NCBI GenBank assembly: GCA_026388715.1
Contig: JAPLJF010000010.1
Coordinates: 62,001 to 126,000 of the forward strand
DNA: 64,000 nt
DNA from: Deltaproteobacteria bacterium
GTDB lineage: Bacteria; Desulfobacterota; Desulfobulbia; Desulfobulbales; Desulfocapsaceae
Reading direction: 5' to 3'
Shown here: positions 9,019-17,416 of the stretch, piece after piece
How the letters are laid out: every line of letters begins with the position of its first letter
Position numbering within the stretch: position 1 is the first letter of the stretch
The notes under the pieces: model-generated
Database searches by the model: none
Told to the model about the DNA's origin: nothing
What the model saw: only the letters and a program-made list of their open reading frames with translations
Made by a program: the position numbers and the translations under genes

Positions 9019-9744
9019 TCAACCAGTCTGTTCAAGCAGTTCAGCGACCTTGTCATGGATGGTAATGGCCAAAGCCTGTTTGTCTTTGTTGCTGGAGCCG
9101 GAAACTGACACCGGATCGCCGACCTTGATCGTTATCGTGCCGGGACGGGGGAAGAAGACCCCTTTCGGCAGGACAGCATATGATCCCACAAAGGCGACGG
9201 GGACGATGGGCGCCCCTGCCTTGATGGCCAGGAGCATGGCGCCTCCTTTGAAGGGCTGGAGCGTCCCGTCAGGTGATCTGGTCCCTTCGGGAAAAATAAG
9301 GATAGAGGTGCCGGCTTTGATCCGTTCTGCAGCCTGTTGCAGGCTTTTTACAGCCTCTCTGCTGTGACTGCGATTGATGGCAATGGCCCCGGCATTGGTC
9401 ATGGCCCGCCCCAGAAAAGGGACTTTGAACAGTTCTTCTTTGGCCAGCCAGCGGAAGCTGAGAGGAAAGTAGCCTTGGAAACTGAAGATGTCAAACTGGC
9501 TGAGATGGTTGGCACAGTAAATATAGCCGGTCTGTGGCTGGAGTTTGTCCGCCCCTTCGATGGTCACGCGTACTCCGGCAATCAGGCAAAACAGTCTGGC
9601 CCATTGCCGGGGATAGCGTTGCAGCTTGTCTTCAGGAAGACGAAAGAGAAAAATGGCGATGACAATGACCAGGCTGTAGTAAATGGTCATAAGGGGACTA
9701 AGGAGCAGTAACGTTCCGCCACGGATAAAAGATGAGGCAGTCAT
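9019..9744 (-). CDS. plsC: 1-acyl-sn-glycerol-3-phosphate acyltransferase
   Basis: A 241-residue PlsC-family acyltransferase that adds an acyl chain to lysophosphatidate at the cytoplasmic membrane during phospholipid synthesis. A hydrophobic N-terminal segment (about residues 10-35) is followed by the catalytic block NHLSQFD near residue 77, which is the family NHX4D motif. The substrate-binding block FPEGTRSPDG (about 150) and the late block GAPIVPVAFVG follow. The start overlaps the stop of the upstream epimerase-like gene by 4 bp (ATGA), so the two are probably translationally coupled. Some members act on other lysolipids or on ornithine lipids, so the exact acceptor is inferred. Confidence 0.85.
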   Translation of the reverse strand: MTASSFIRGGTLLLLSPLMTIYYSLVIVIAIFLFRLPEDKLQRYPRQWARLFCLIAGVRVTIEGADKLQPQTGYIYCANHLSQFDIFSFQGYFPLSFRWLAKEELFKVPFLGRAMTNAGAIAINRSHSREAVKSLQQAAERIKAGTSILIFPEGTRSPDGTLQPFKGGAMLLAIKAGAPIVPVAFVGSYAVLPKGVFFPRPGTITIKVGDPVSVSGSSNKDKQALAITIHDKVAELLEQTG

Positions 9745-10868
9745 GATGAGAGGTCGCGGAGATCGGGAAATGGGCTGATGGAGTCATGATGGATGCTGTT
9801 TAACAGCGTCTGAGGTGCCTGCTGAAAATCAATATCCATAACCGTTGTCTGAATCATGGATTCGCTGAAGGTGGAGATGAGATTTTGATGGCTCCAGCGC
9901 GTCAGGTAGTAGATCACCAGGGCCGGCAGTTTGGTGTAGATGGTCTCCTCGGGCATTGGGTCATGGAAGCTTGACTGGCGCAGTTTTTCCGATGACAGGG
10001 TTTGGGTCTTGTAGAAACTTTCGAGGAACATCAACTCGGCAGGCAGACTTGCCTTCAGGCCGATCTTGGAGAAGACTTTCAGGAGAATCTCCATGGTCTT
10101 TTTGCCAATGGTGGCCACAGGATAAGGGACATAGATCTCGCGTGGTCTCTTGACCTCAAGATAGGATTTGATGGTGAGAATCAGGTGTGCCAGTTCCACA
10201 GGATCTCTGTCCACAAAATGATAGGTCTCGCCTGCAAATTCCTGACGATTGAGGAGGACATGGTGGACGAAATAGGGCAGTTTGTTGGCATTGGAATAGG
10301 AGTGCACCACCCCTTTTTTGGTAAAAAGAACCGGCATGGCCTCATCAGCAATGGAGAAGAAAAGGCGATGAAAACCCTGGATCTTATGGTCGTGTTCACC
10401 ATAGACTACGGCCAGGCGGATGCAGGTGTAGTCAAGTCCGACCGTCTGATACATATGGCGCAAGGTCTCTTCGGCCATCAGCTTCGATTTTGCATAGTTA
10501 TTCAGACTTGCGGTGAGGGGCAGGTGGTCTTCCTCTTTGAGATCCTCACCGTATGGCAGGGTGGCAGCCGAGCTGATATGGATATAGGGGATGTGCAGGG
10601 CGGCCGCGGCTCGAGCCAGGTTCAGGGTGCCAAGATAGTTGACCTCAAAGGCGAGTTGCGAGTCGGAATCAATATTGGCGATAGCGGTATTGATAACAAA
10701 ATCAGGGCGCACCCGTTTGAGGTAATCGCGGATATCGCCGGCACTTCTGATGGAGAGCTTTTTGCTGCTTGGGGCCCGGAGTTCAATGGAGTCCTGGGTT
10801 GTGGTCTTGAAATAGTTGGCAATGGTGCCACCGATGAGGCCGGAGCCGCCGATGAGAACGCCGAGCAT
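9741..10868 (-). CDS. NAD-dependent epimerase/dehydratase family protein
   Basis: An extended short-chain dehydrogenase of about 375 residues. The Rossmann dinucleotide motif GGSGLIGG lies at the N-terminus, with a downstream Ser (HISSAATLPYGED) and the catalytic pair YAKSK for Tyr and Lys. The C-terminal part (about 230-330) binds the substrate, as in sterol or sugar nucleotide dehydrogenases. The final 50 residues are unusual and unrecognised. A TTG 48 nt upstream is an alternative start; I prefer the ATG at 10868 because the Rossmann strand begins immediately after it. The 4-bp overlap with the acyltransferase downstream suggests a two-gene operon acting on lipids or lipid-linked sugars, but no substrate can be read from the sequence. 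Confidence 0.7.
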   Translation of the reverse strand: MLGVLIGGSGLIGGTIANYFKTTTQDSIELRAPSSKKLSIRSAGDIRDYLKRVRPDFVINTAIANIDSDSQLAFEVNYLGTLNLARAAAALHIPYIHISSAATLPYGEDLKEEDHLPLTASLNNYAKSKLMAEETLRHMYQTVGLDYTCIRLAVVYGEHDHKIQGFHRLFFSIADEAMPVLFTKKGVVHSYSNANKLPYFVHHVLLNRQEFAGETYHFVDRDPVELAHLILTIKSYLEVKRPREIYVPYPVATIGKKTMEILLKVFSKIGLKASLPAELMFLESFYKTQTLSSEKLRQSSFHDPMPEETIYTKLPALVIYYLTRWSHQNLISTFSESMIQTTVMDIDFQQAPQTLLNSIHHDSISPFPDLRDLSS

Positions 10869-10945
10869 TTTGTGAGGGGGTGAATATGTTGGCACGACAG
10901 CTTGCTCCACAATCAACAGGTCATGATTATGGGAACCTCAAAAAA

Positions 10946-10994
10946 TTATTTTTCGTTCAGTGGGGCCGGTTTGACCGTTCCACTGAACGAAAAT
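10946..10994 (-). terminator. Terminator-like hairpin after icd
   Basis: Arms of about 15 bp (10949-10963 and 10980-10994) are perfectly complementary around a 16-nt loop. The minus-strand 3' side continues into an A/T-rich run. It lies 110 bp downstream of the icd stop and just upstream of the epimerase gene, so it likely separates the two transcripts. Confidence 0.6.
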
Positions 10995-11106
10995 CCTAGT
11001 TTTTCAAGAGACCCTTATGACAAAGAGAGATTACGCTATCATGAATTTGCAGAAAAAACACCTTTTTTGAACTTTTTTCACCTGTTGCCCTTTTTCCGGT
11101 AGTGGA

Positions 11107-12321
11107 TTATTGCGCCAGCATCTGATCGAGCCGCTTGCGAATCTCGATGATGAAATCGCGGGTGTTGACCACTTTTGGGCTTGTAAGTTCGGTGATGAGT
11201 GCCAGATCCTTGGTCATGCAGCCCTCTTCGATCGTTGCCAGGGAGGCCGCCTCCAGCATGTCGGCAAAGCTCACCAGCTCTGGGATCTTGTCGAGCTGGC
11301 CGCGTTTTTTAAGTGCCCCGGTCCAGGCAAAGAGGGTGGCCATGCAGTTGGTCGAGGTCTCTTCGCCCTTGAGATGCCGGTAGTAGTGGCGGGTGACGGT
11401 GCCGTGGGCGGCCTCATATTCGAAACAGCCGTCCGGCGAAACCAGGACGCTGGTCATCATGGCCAGCGAGCCAAAGGCGGTGGCGACCATATCGCTCATG
11501 ACGTCGCCGTCGTAATTCTTGCAGGCCCAGATAAATCCCCCGCGCGAGCGGATGACCCTCGCCACGGCGTCATCAATCAGGGTGTAGAAGTATTCGATGC
11601 CGGCGATGCTGAATTTTTGCGCGTATTCGGCGTCATAAATCTCCTGCATGATGTCCTTAAAGGTGTGGTCGTAGATCTTGGAGATGGTGTCCTTGGTTGA
11701 GAACCACAGATCCTGTTTGATATCGAGGGCGTAGTTGAAGCAGGCATGGGCAAAACTGGCAATGGATTTGTCCTTGTTGTGTATACCTTGAATGACGCCG
11801 GCACCTTCGAAATCATAAATGGTCTCGCGCCATTCCTTGCCGTTCTCAGAAGTGAAGACCAGCTCCGCCTTGCCCTTGCCGGGGACGCGGTATTCGGTGT
11901 TGCGGTAGATATCGCCATAGGCGTGACGGGCAATGGTGATCGGTGCTTCCCAGGTACGCACCGATGGTTTGATGCAGTTTACCACCAGGGGGGCGCGAAA
12001 CACCGTGCCGTCGAGAATGGCGCGGATGGTGCCATTTGGACTTTTCCACATCTTTTTCAGCTTATATTCTTCAACACGCTGGGCATTGGGGGTGATGGTG
12101 GCGCATTTGACACCGACGCCGTATTTCTTGATTGCCTCTGCCGCGGCAATGGTGACGCTATCGCCCGTCTCATCGCGGTAGGGCAGGCCAAGGTCGTAAT
12201 ATTCAGTCTTGAGATCGATATAGGGCAGAAGCAGCTCGTTTTTGATATCGGCCCAGATGATGCGGGTCATCTCATCGCCGTCCATCTCGACAAGCGGTGT
12301 GGTCATCCTGATTTGCGTCAT
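11107..12321 (-). CDS. icd: NADP-dependent isocitrate dehydrogenase
   Basis: About 404 residues, oxidatively decarboxylating isocitrate to 2-oxoglutarate in the TCA cycle. It belongs to the dimeric, eukaryote-like IDH subfamily rather than the E. coli type. Diagnostic blocks are [14 protein letters not shown] at the N-terminus, the substrate-binding stretch [17 protein letters not shown], the metal-binding Asp residues in [13 protein letters not shown], and [13 protein letters not shown] for NADP binding. The start is chosen at the ATG preceded by GGAGGA with 7-nt spacing; two upstream in-frame starts lack a ribosome binding site. It stands alone, divergent from comF, with a hairpin terminator downstream. 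NADP preference is inferred from the subfamily. Confidence 0.95.
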   Translation of the reverse strand: MTQIRMTTPLVEMDGDEMTRIIWADIKNELLLPYIDLKTEYYDLGLPYRDETGDSVTIAAAEAIKKYGVGVKCATITPNAQRVEEYKLKKMWKSPNGTIRAILDGTVFRAPLVVNCIKPSVRTWEAPITIARHAYGDIYRNTEYRVPGKGKAELVFTSENGKEWRETIYDFEGAGVIQGIHNKDKSIASFAHACFNYALDIKQDLWFSTKDTISKIYDHTFKDIMQEIYDAEYAQKFSIAGIEYFYTLIDDAVARVIRSRGGFIWACKNYDGDVMSDMVATAFGSLAMMTSVLVSPDGCFEYEAAHGTVTRHYYRHLKGEETSTNCMATLFAWTGALKKRGQLDKIPELVSFADMLEAASLATIEEGCMTKDLALITELTSPKVVNTRDFIIEIRKRLDQMLAQ

Positions 12322-12686
12322 TTGAAAATCCTCCATTCCTTCAAAAAATATAATGGTACAAGGATATTTGTTTGCCATTACACATACATATTATATGAAT
12401 CCTGTTTTGCCGTGGACGATACGTAAACCTTGTCCAATTCTTGGCGGTCATCATAGCATACGATATTGCCGCTCTGCCAGCTTTTTTATATGGCAACGGG
12501 AACTGGCAGACCCGCTCCTGGTTCGGGCTGGTCTGCGGATTAGAGTGGCAGGGTTGTTCTCTTGCCTTGACAAGATGGTGATGGGATCGATACAAGGAGT
12601 GAAGGATTCCGCTTACTCATTTGAGAAGGAGTGTCAACGGTGCATCTTTTCATGTCTTATCTTGTTTTGTCCTTCACGGTTTATCA
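12322..12686. other. Divergent intergenic region icd/comF
   Basis: 365 bp between the divergent icd and comF starts. The icd ribosome binding site is at its left edge. A plus-strand reading frame enters comF from 12621, but its first 22 codons look non-coding. No clear operator, repeat or RNA structure is visible. Confidence 0.4.
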
Positions 12687-13430
12687 ATGATTCCCTGGCG
12701 AAAATGGGGACGGGGCTGTGTGGAGCTGATCTTTCCCTTCCGCTGTTCTTTCTGCCAGATTGCTTTTACCCGGAAGGGGCAGGCGATCTGCGCCGACTGT
12801 CTTTCCCGTATTCATTATCTGCAATCCCCTCTTTGTTCCTGCTGTGGCCGGGAACTTCCTGACAGCAGCGGCGCTGATCATCTCTGCGGATCCTGTCTGC
12901 GGCAGCCGCCGGTATATAGCCGGGCTCGGGCAGTTGTCCGCTACGAGGCCCCGGTCAGTCATCTGCTCCATCGCCTGAAATATGCGGCAGATACCCGGAC
13001 GTTGCCAGTGCTGGCGGCAGTCATTGAGCCTTTTGTCTTTGCTTCCCTTCATGATTTTCAGCCAGAATCGGATCGTATTGTCCCTGTGCCGCTTTTCCCT
13101 GCCCGTTTGAAAAAGCGAGGACTCAATCAATCATTACTTTTGGCCCGGATTTTTTTCCCGGAGGCGGGAGAGTCGCTTCTTGTTGATGCCTTGATCCGGA
13201 CGCGCAATACTCCGCCGCAAACCACACTGGATGGCGCAGACCGCAGAAAGAACCTGCGGGCTGCCTTTGCAGTCAGGTATCCGGAGGCAGTTTGTGGCCG
13301 GCGGATCTTTCTTGTTGACGATGTCCTGACCACCGGCACCACAGTCGCAGAGTGCAGCAAGGCCCTGCTTGCTGCTGGCGCTGTCGAGATCTGTATAGTG
13401 ACGGTGGCCCGGGTGGCTGAATACCAGTGA
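12687..13430 (+). CDS. comF: ComF family protein (phosphoribosyltransferase-like)
   Basis: About 247 residues from the ATG at 12687. The N-terminus has a treble-clef zinc module with four CxxC-type pairs (CSFC, CADC, CSCC, CGSC). It is followed by a phosphoribosyltransferase fold with the PRPP-binding motif FLVDDVLTTGTT near the C-terminus and the ComF-typical segment KKRGLNQSLLLAR. ComF proteins support DNA uptake during natural transformation in several bacteria, where they are thought to act in the cytoplasm. Translation could begin at 12621, but the 22 extra residues are not family-like. It stands alone, divergent from icd. Confidence 0.85.
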   Translation: MIPWRKWGRGCVELIFPFRCSFCQIAFTRKGQAICADCLSRIHYLQSPLCSCCGRELPDSSGADHLCGSCLRQPPVYSRARAVVRYEAPVSHLLHRLKYAADTRTLPVLAAVIEPFVFASLHDFQPESDRIVPVPLFPARLKKRGLNQSLLLARIFFPEAGESLLVDALIRTRNTPPQTTLDGADRRKNLRAAFAVRYPEAVCGRRIFLVDDVLTTGTTVAECSKALLAAGAVEICIVTVARVAEYQ

Positions 13431-13563
13431 TGGGAAGGTTTGATTTCAGGAACTGAGACTTGGAGTTTTGTTTCAGAACATTGCGGTTTTGTCAGATCGA
13501 TTGCACGGTATGTCTTGACAGGTGGATAGGTGTACTTGCCGCATCTGCCGCCACATCCGCTCT

Positions 13564-13707
13564 TCAGTTGGTGGGGGTGATGGTAAAGCTGGTGTCTCTG
13601 GTCAGGCCCATGGCCAGCAGCCGAGCTCTGTAATTCTTGCTGTCCCTGGTGTAACCAGTAACAATGCTCCGTTTGCCGGCGGCCATGTTTCCTAAATGCA
13701 GATTCAT
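13564..13707 (-). CDS. Truncated FeoA-domain protein (47 aa)
   Basis: A short ORF with GGAG 5 nt before its ATG. The product matches the first half of FeoA: a Gly-rich start, then YRARLLAMGLTRDT, which corresponds to the conserved FeoA stretch ending in RLxxMGLTPG. FeoA proteins have about 75-80 residues and an SH3-like fold, and they regulate the ferrous iron transporter FeoB. This ORF stops about 30 residues early, and I cannot find the missing C-terminal half in another frame immediately downstream. It is either a pseudogene fragment or a minimal FeoA-like protein. No feoB is nearby. The upstream neighbour on the same strand is an outer-membrane protein. Confidence 0.6.
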   Translation of the reverse strand: MNLHLGNMAAGKRSIVTGYTRDSKNYRARLLAMGLTRDTSFTITPTN

Positions 13708-13917
13708 TTATTCTCCATTTTATTTATTGTTTCAGTTATCTGTTTGAGACATTGACGAGCTTGACCTTATGGGCCATGCCGCCGCCGAGGGCGAATCTGT
13801 TGTGCTGTTTCATGATGCTGGCCGCCAAAGTTTTTCACCAGTTGCTGTTAACGGGGCACCATCTTTTTCAGGCCCCCCACACTCTGACTATCCATGCTGG
13901 CCATACCGATATCCTCT
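13708..13917. other. Gap between FeoA-like ORF and outer-membrane protein gene
   Basis: About 210 bp. Short minus-strand reading frames (for example 25 codons at 13736-13813) occur but lack ribosome binding sites and recognisable motifs. They may be remnants of a small gene such as a second FeoA-type protein. Nothing here is well supported. Confidence 0.3.
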
Positions 13918-14718
13918 TTAAAACTTCCAGGTGATGCCGGCTAGTACGGTATAGTCAGTCTCAGAGTTATTGATCCCGTATTTGAACCCGCAATCGAGGC
14001 TGAGACCATCTGACAAGGTATAGATAAACCCGGCCAGGAAAAAGACGGGATCGGCGTCGGCGTCGGCCAAGGGATCAGGGTTGCTTTCAACCCCGAGGTC
14101 CCCAACTGCGGTAAATTGTTTGTTCAAGGTGACGGTGGAGGCAAGCGAGGCATGCCAAAGGTCCTTTTTCTCATCTATAGTGTTGTCATTTTGAATATAG
14201 CCGAGGTTGAGGTGGACGGCCCACTGGTCGATGGCCGTGGAGGTGATGAAAAAGAGGCTGTAAGCTGTCTTGCCACTGCCCAGCCCTTTTCCATCGTCCC
14301 CGATCGGCAGGGTAAGCCCTGGCTTGAGGGCAAGGTTCAGGCCATTATTTTCATAGAATCCCCACTTCACCTCAACCAAGGTGTCGGATAAGCCGTGCTC
14401 ACTCAAGAAGGCTTCCGCATCCTTTTCCCGAAAATGCAGATAGGGGAGACCGACAATAAAGTCTATCGAGTCGTTTATGCCATAAGTAAGGGCAGCCGCT
14501 CCCTCCGTGGTTGTGGTGGTAACCTCGTCTTCCTTATTATGTCCATACTCGCCGTTCAGTTCCAGTTGGGCCTTGCCCGTGCCCATGGTGCCGGCGTCGT
14601 CCGTGATAAGAGGATGGCTCGCAAAGGCGGCGGTCGCACAGCAGAGGATGCCGAAGAATGCAACAGGACCTGACAGATGCCGGCTACGCGATACAGCAAA
14701 TACAGGGATGAAATTCAT
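13918..14718 (-). CDS. Outer-membrane beta-barrel protein, MetA/phenol-degradation transporter-like
   Basis: About 266 residues with a signal peptide (hydrophobic core about residues 17-33, cleavage after AFA). After the signal comes SHPLITDDAGTMGTGKAQLELNGEY, given here as its two halves SHPLITDDAGTMG and TGKAQLELNGEY. This opening, followed by alternating hydrophobic strands and a C-terminal aromatic (ITWKF), is characteristic of the family named after the meta-pathway phenol degradation protein, thought to form outer-membrane channels. An Asp/Ala repeat (DADADP) sits near residue 220. The ATG at 14718 is preferred to an upstream GTG because it gives a normal signal peptide. A FeoA-like ORF lies downstream on the same strand, but a link to iron is speculative. 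Confidence 0.65.
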   Translation of the reverse strand: MNFIPVFAVSRSRHLSGPVAFFGILCCATAAFASHPLITDDAGTMGTGKAQLELNGEYGHNKEDEVTTTTTEGAAALTYGINDSIDFIVGLPYLHFREKDAEAFLSEHGLSDTLVEVKWGFYENNGLNLALKPGLTLPIGDDGKGLGSGKTAYSLFFITSTAIDQWAVHLNLGYIQNDNTIDEKKDLWHASLASTVTLNKQFTAVGDLGVESNPDPLADADADPVFFLAGFIYTLSDGLSLDCGFKYGINNSETDYTVLAGITWKF

Positions 14719-14935
14719 TTGTTTATTCAGTATTGGATTAATAATTATTGTCACTAATGGTTTTTGTTGTCAGCGGCAAGTCTTCAAATTCGCTGATATT
14801 GTGTGTCAGATGTTCCTTGACTGTCACTTTTCTCCCTTGCTTAATGTTCTCATCATTTTTTTAACAATGCCTGGATGAAAGAGTTTTTTGTTCACCTGCA
14901 CATCTATTGTTAGTTGCTTCTAACTTATGATTATT

Positions 14936-14976
14936 AAAAAAACCTGGTGCTTTCTTTGTGGCATCAGGTTTTTTTG
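14936..14976. terminator. Orphan intrinsic terminator
   Basis: A 13-15 bp near-perfect inverted repeat (aaacctggtgc at left, gcatcaggttt at right) is flanked by A-runs and T-runs on both sides, so it could terminate in either direction. No annotated gene ends here. It lies 220 bp upstream of the start of the outer-membrane protein gene and about 900 bp upstream of dnaA. Confidence 0.7.
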
Positions 14977-15889
14977 CAAAAAAAGGGGAGATTTTCCTGT
15001 TTTATTTTGACAATGATGGTCAATGAAACCGGATTTTTATCTGCTACTTACATCCTGCACTTGCTGGCATCCAGTCGTTGGGATGGAGCAACAGCTTTGA
15101 AGCTTATAATTGCAGGAGTGAGGTGCTGTCATGGAAGGCTGCTTAGTTAGTTGTCCCTAATTTTTTGTTATGATAGCAAAGAGGACAATGGCCGTCAAGA
15201 TTTTTTTTGCTGTTAATTTGTCAATAATACAATTGTAGTGTTGCTGTATCTTCTTTTTCAATATTTAAATAGATATTACAGTATGTTACTGTTTAAATTA
15301 AATGATCTTGTCAGGTATGCAAAAATAAAAAAAAACGGCTTGAACGGGAGTGGTTGATATAGCGATATATTCAAAATGTATTCAATGAAATATGGCGATA
15401 TTGATAGGAAATCGTTGTTTTATTAAGATATATTGAGATGTTGATTATATGATAATTGTTAATAACTTGTGAGTGCGGTGATTAACCTGCGAAGATGACA
15501 CGATAAAAAGAGTGATTTTGTTGATGCTTCAAAATCAAGGGGTCTGCGCGGGGGCGGGGCTGGAAGTCAAGTATCACGCTCTCTGGCGTGGATAGTCATA
15601 ATGGGCAGGAATGGCTTGAAAAATGGGCTTCAATCGTCTTTGACTGAATGCCGGATTTAGGTTTTAACTCGGGGCGTGATTTGGTGAAAATGATTTATTT
15701 ATTTTTTAAAAAACGTTGTTAATAAGGGGGGTGGTGTCTTTTTGTCGGAGAATATTCTGGCGAGAATTTTTATTTTTTCAAGGATCTGGCACATGGTATT
15801 TTGGTTTTTTATAGTGATAAATTGTCTCAAATAGCTTTTTATCGACTTTATACACTATCGTTAACGTCCGACGTGGGGAAGGAACTATC
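14977..15889. other. AT-rich region upstream of dnaA, candidate replication origin
   Basis: About 900 bp without a credible gene, markedly AT-rich at 15200-15470. Near-matches to the DnaA box TTATNCACA are: TTATACACT at 15848-15856 (one mismatch), and two identical inverse-strand copies of TTATTAACA, read as TGTTAATAA at 15457-15465 and 15717-15725 (one mismatch). A stretch rich in gatat motifs (15355-15450), with gcgatat twice, could be an unwinding element. No perfect consensus box is present, so origin function is inferred mainly from its position next to dnaA. Confidence 0.45.
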
Positions 15890-17212
15890 ATGGTGTGGCA
15901 GAAAATAAAAGAGAGTTTGCGTGATGTGCTGGCGGAGAATGTGTACAACCTCTGGATTGAGCCCCTTGAGTGTGTGCGCTGTGATGATAAAAATATCCGA
16001 CTTTCCTGCCCGGATCGGTTTTATCGCGCCCATCTGACTCAGCATCATCTGGGCCTGATCCAGGACAAGGTCAATGAAATTGATGGTATTGGCAGGCAGG
16101 TCATTTTATGTGAGGTGGGGCAGAAGATCCTGCCTGCCTCGCCTCAGACGGGCCAGTTACGTCTGCCGCATGTTCCTGCTGGCGGGTCATCGGTCCGGAC
16201 CCTGCATCCTCGTTATACCTTCGATGAGTTTATGGTAGGTGACAGCAATCTTTTGGCCCTGTCGGCTTGTCAATCAATCGTTACGGGTACTGATACTGTT
16301 GGTCCCTGTCTGTATATCAACAGTTCAACCGGGCTTGGCAAAAGTCATCTGACCCATGCGGTTGCCCATCAGATCCTGGCCACCTCTCCTGCGACCAGAC
16401 TTCATTACCTGACTGCTCAGCAATTTTCGGCCGAGATGGTGCGCGAGATTCAAACCAACAGTATGGATCGTTTTAAACGGAAATATCATGATCATTGTGA
16501 TATCCTGCTGGTGGAAGATGTCCATTCGCTGACCGGTAAAAAAAAGACCCAGGAGGAGATGAACGAACTCCTTGATGCCCTGATTAAAGGGGGAAAAAGG
16601 GTGATTCTGACTGCTAATAGCGCGCCTCGGGAGCTGAATGGTATTGATGATGAGTTTCGTTCCCGGATGACGTCCGGGCTTGTAACCACTATTCAGGCGC
16701 CGGATATCCTGACTCGCCAGCGGATTGTGCAGAAGAAGGCGGAAACGCAAGGGCTTGTGCTGACGGAAGAGTTTATCGCTTATCTTGCTCATCATATCAA
16801 AGGGGATGTGCGTAAGATTGAATCTGCCATTCTTGCTATTCGGGCCAAATCTGCCCTGATGGGTGGGCAGATCGAGATGGCCCTTGTTCGCGAGGTGGTA
16901 GAAGGGATTGTTGGTGCCCCTAAAAATCTCTCGGCAATTATGATTGGTGAGTTTGTCAGTACCCAGTTTAATGTCAGTGTTCAGGACATGCAGTCACGCA
17001 CCCGGAAAAAGGCGATTGTTTTTCCGCGGCAAGTGGCCATGTATCTCAGCCGGGCGCATACCCAGCAGTCACTGGCGGATATCGGCAAGGCCTTTGGTCG
17101 GGATCATGCAACCGTATTGCATGCAATCAAGGTGGTGAGTGATCGTATCTTGCGTGATGTTTCTGTCTCGGCTCAGGTGGATTTGCTGAACAAAAAAGTG
17201 AAACAGATTTAG
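15890..17212 (+). CDS. dnaA: Chromosomal replication initiator DnaA (divergent)
   Basis: A 440-residue AAA+ initiator. Domain I is at about 1-75 (VWQKIKESLRDVL...LWIEPL). A short linker is followed by the AAA+ core with Walker A SSTGLGKS (145-152), Walker B LLVEDVHSL (about 206-214), a sensor-I region (ILTANSAPRELNG) and an arginine-bearing FRSRM. The DNA-binding domain IV has FPRQVAMYLSR and a helix-turn-helix at about 385-415. The family signature near FGGRDHTTVLHA is one residue shorter here (FGRDHATVLHA), and the Walker B Asp-Asp is Glu-Asp, so the protein is divergent. AAGGA lies 7 nt before the ATG. It is not followed by dnaN, recF or gyrB but by a terminator and potABCD. Confidence 0.9.
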   Translation: MVWQKIKESLRDVLAENVYNLWIEPLECVRCDDKNIRLSCPDRFYRAHLTQHHLGLIQDKVNEIDGIGRQVILCEVGQKILPASPQTGQLRLPHVPAGGSSVRTLHPRYTFDEFMVGDSNLLALSACQSIVTGTDTVGPCLYINSSTGLGKSHLTHAVAHQILATSPATRLHYLTAQQFSAEMVREIQTNSMDRFKRKYHDHCDILLVEDVHSLTGKKKTQEEMNELLDALIKGGKRVILTANSAPRELNGIDDEFRSRMTSGLVTTIQAPDILTRQRIVQKKAETQGLVLTEEFIAYLAHHIKGDVRKIESAILAIRAKSALMGGQIEMALVREVVEGIVGAPKNLSAIMIGEFVSTQFNVSVQDMQSRTRKKAIVFPRQVAMYLSRAHTQQSLADIGKAFGRDHATVLHAIKVVSDRILRDVSVSAQVDLLNKKVKQI

Positions 17213-17255
17213 GGCGGAGCGGTGTAGGAGCGGAGCCTGGTTTTTCGTAATGTCA

Positions 17256-17292
17256 CGGCCTGTGGGGAATCCCACGGGCCGCTTGATTTTTA
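17256..17292 (+). terminator. Intrinsic terminator after dnaA
   Basis: An inverted repeat (cggcctgtggg / cccacgggccg, arms 17256-17266 and 17271-17281) with a 4-nt loop is followed by a T-rich tail. It is about 45 bp downstream of the dnaA stop. Confidence 0.65.
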
Positions 17293-17416
17293 TGCCGGTA
17301 TCTGCTATGAAAATATGCGGATGTTTGACTGCGGAGTCAGGCAGAGTGTGACTTGCCGTACTCCTTTGCATTTCTATCTTGTTTAAGAAACGGAATAATC
17401 GTTCTTCTATGCTGGA

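Noticed and set aside
14947-15150. 67-codon plus-strand frame in the dnaA-upstream gap
   Set aside because: Begins inside the orphan terminator and has no binding site or family signature.
15457-15856. Firm oriC call
   Set aside because: Only near-consensus boxes were found, so it is recorded as a candidate and not as a certain origin.
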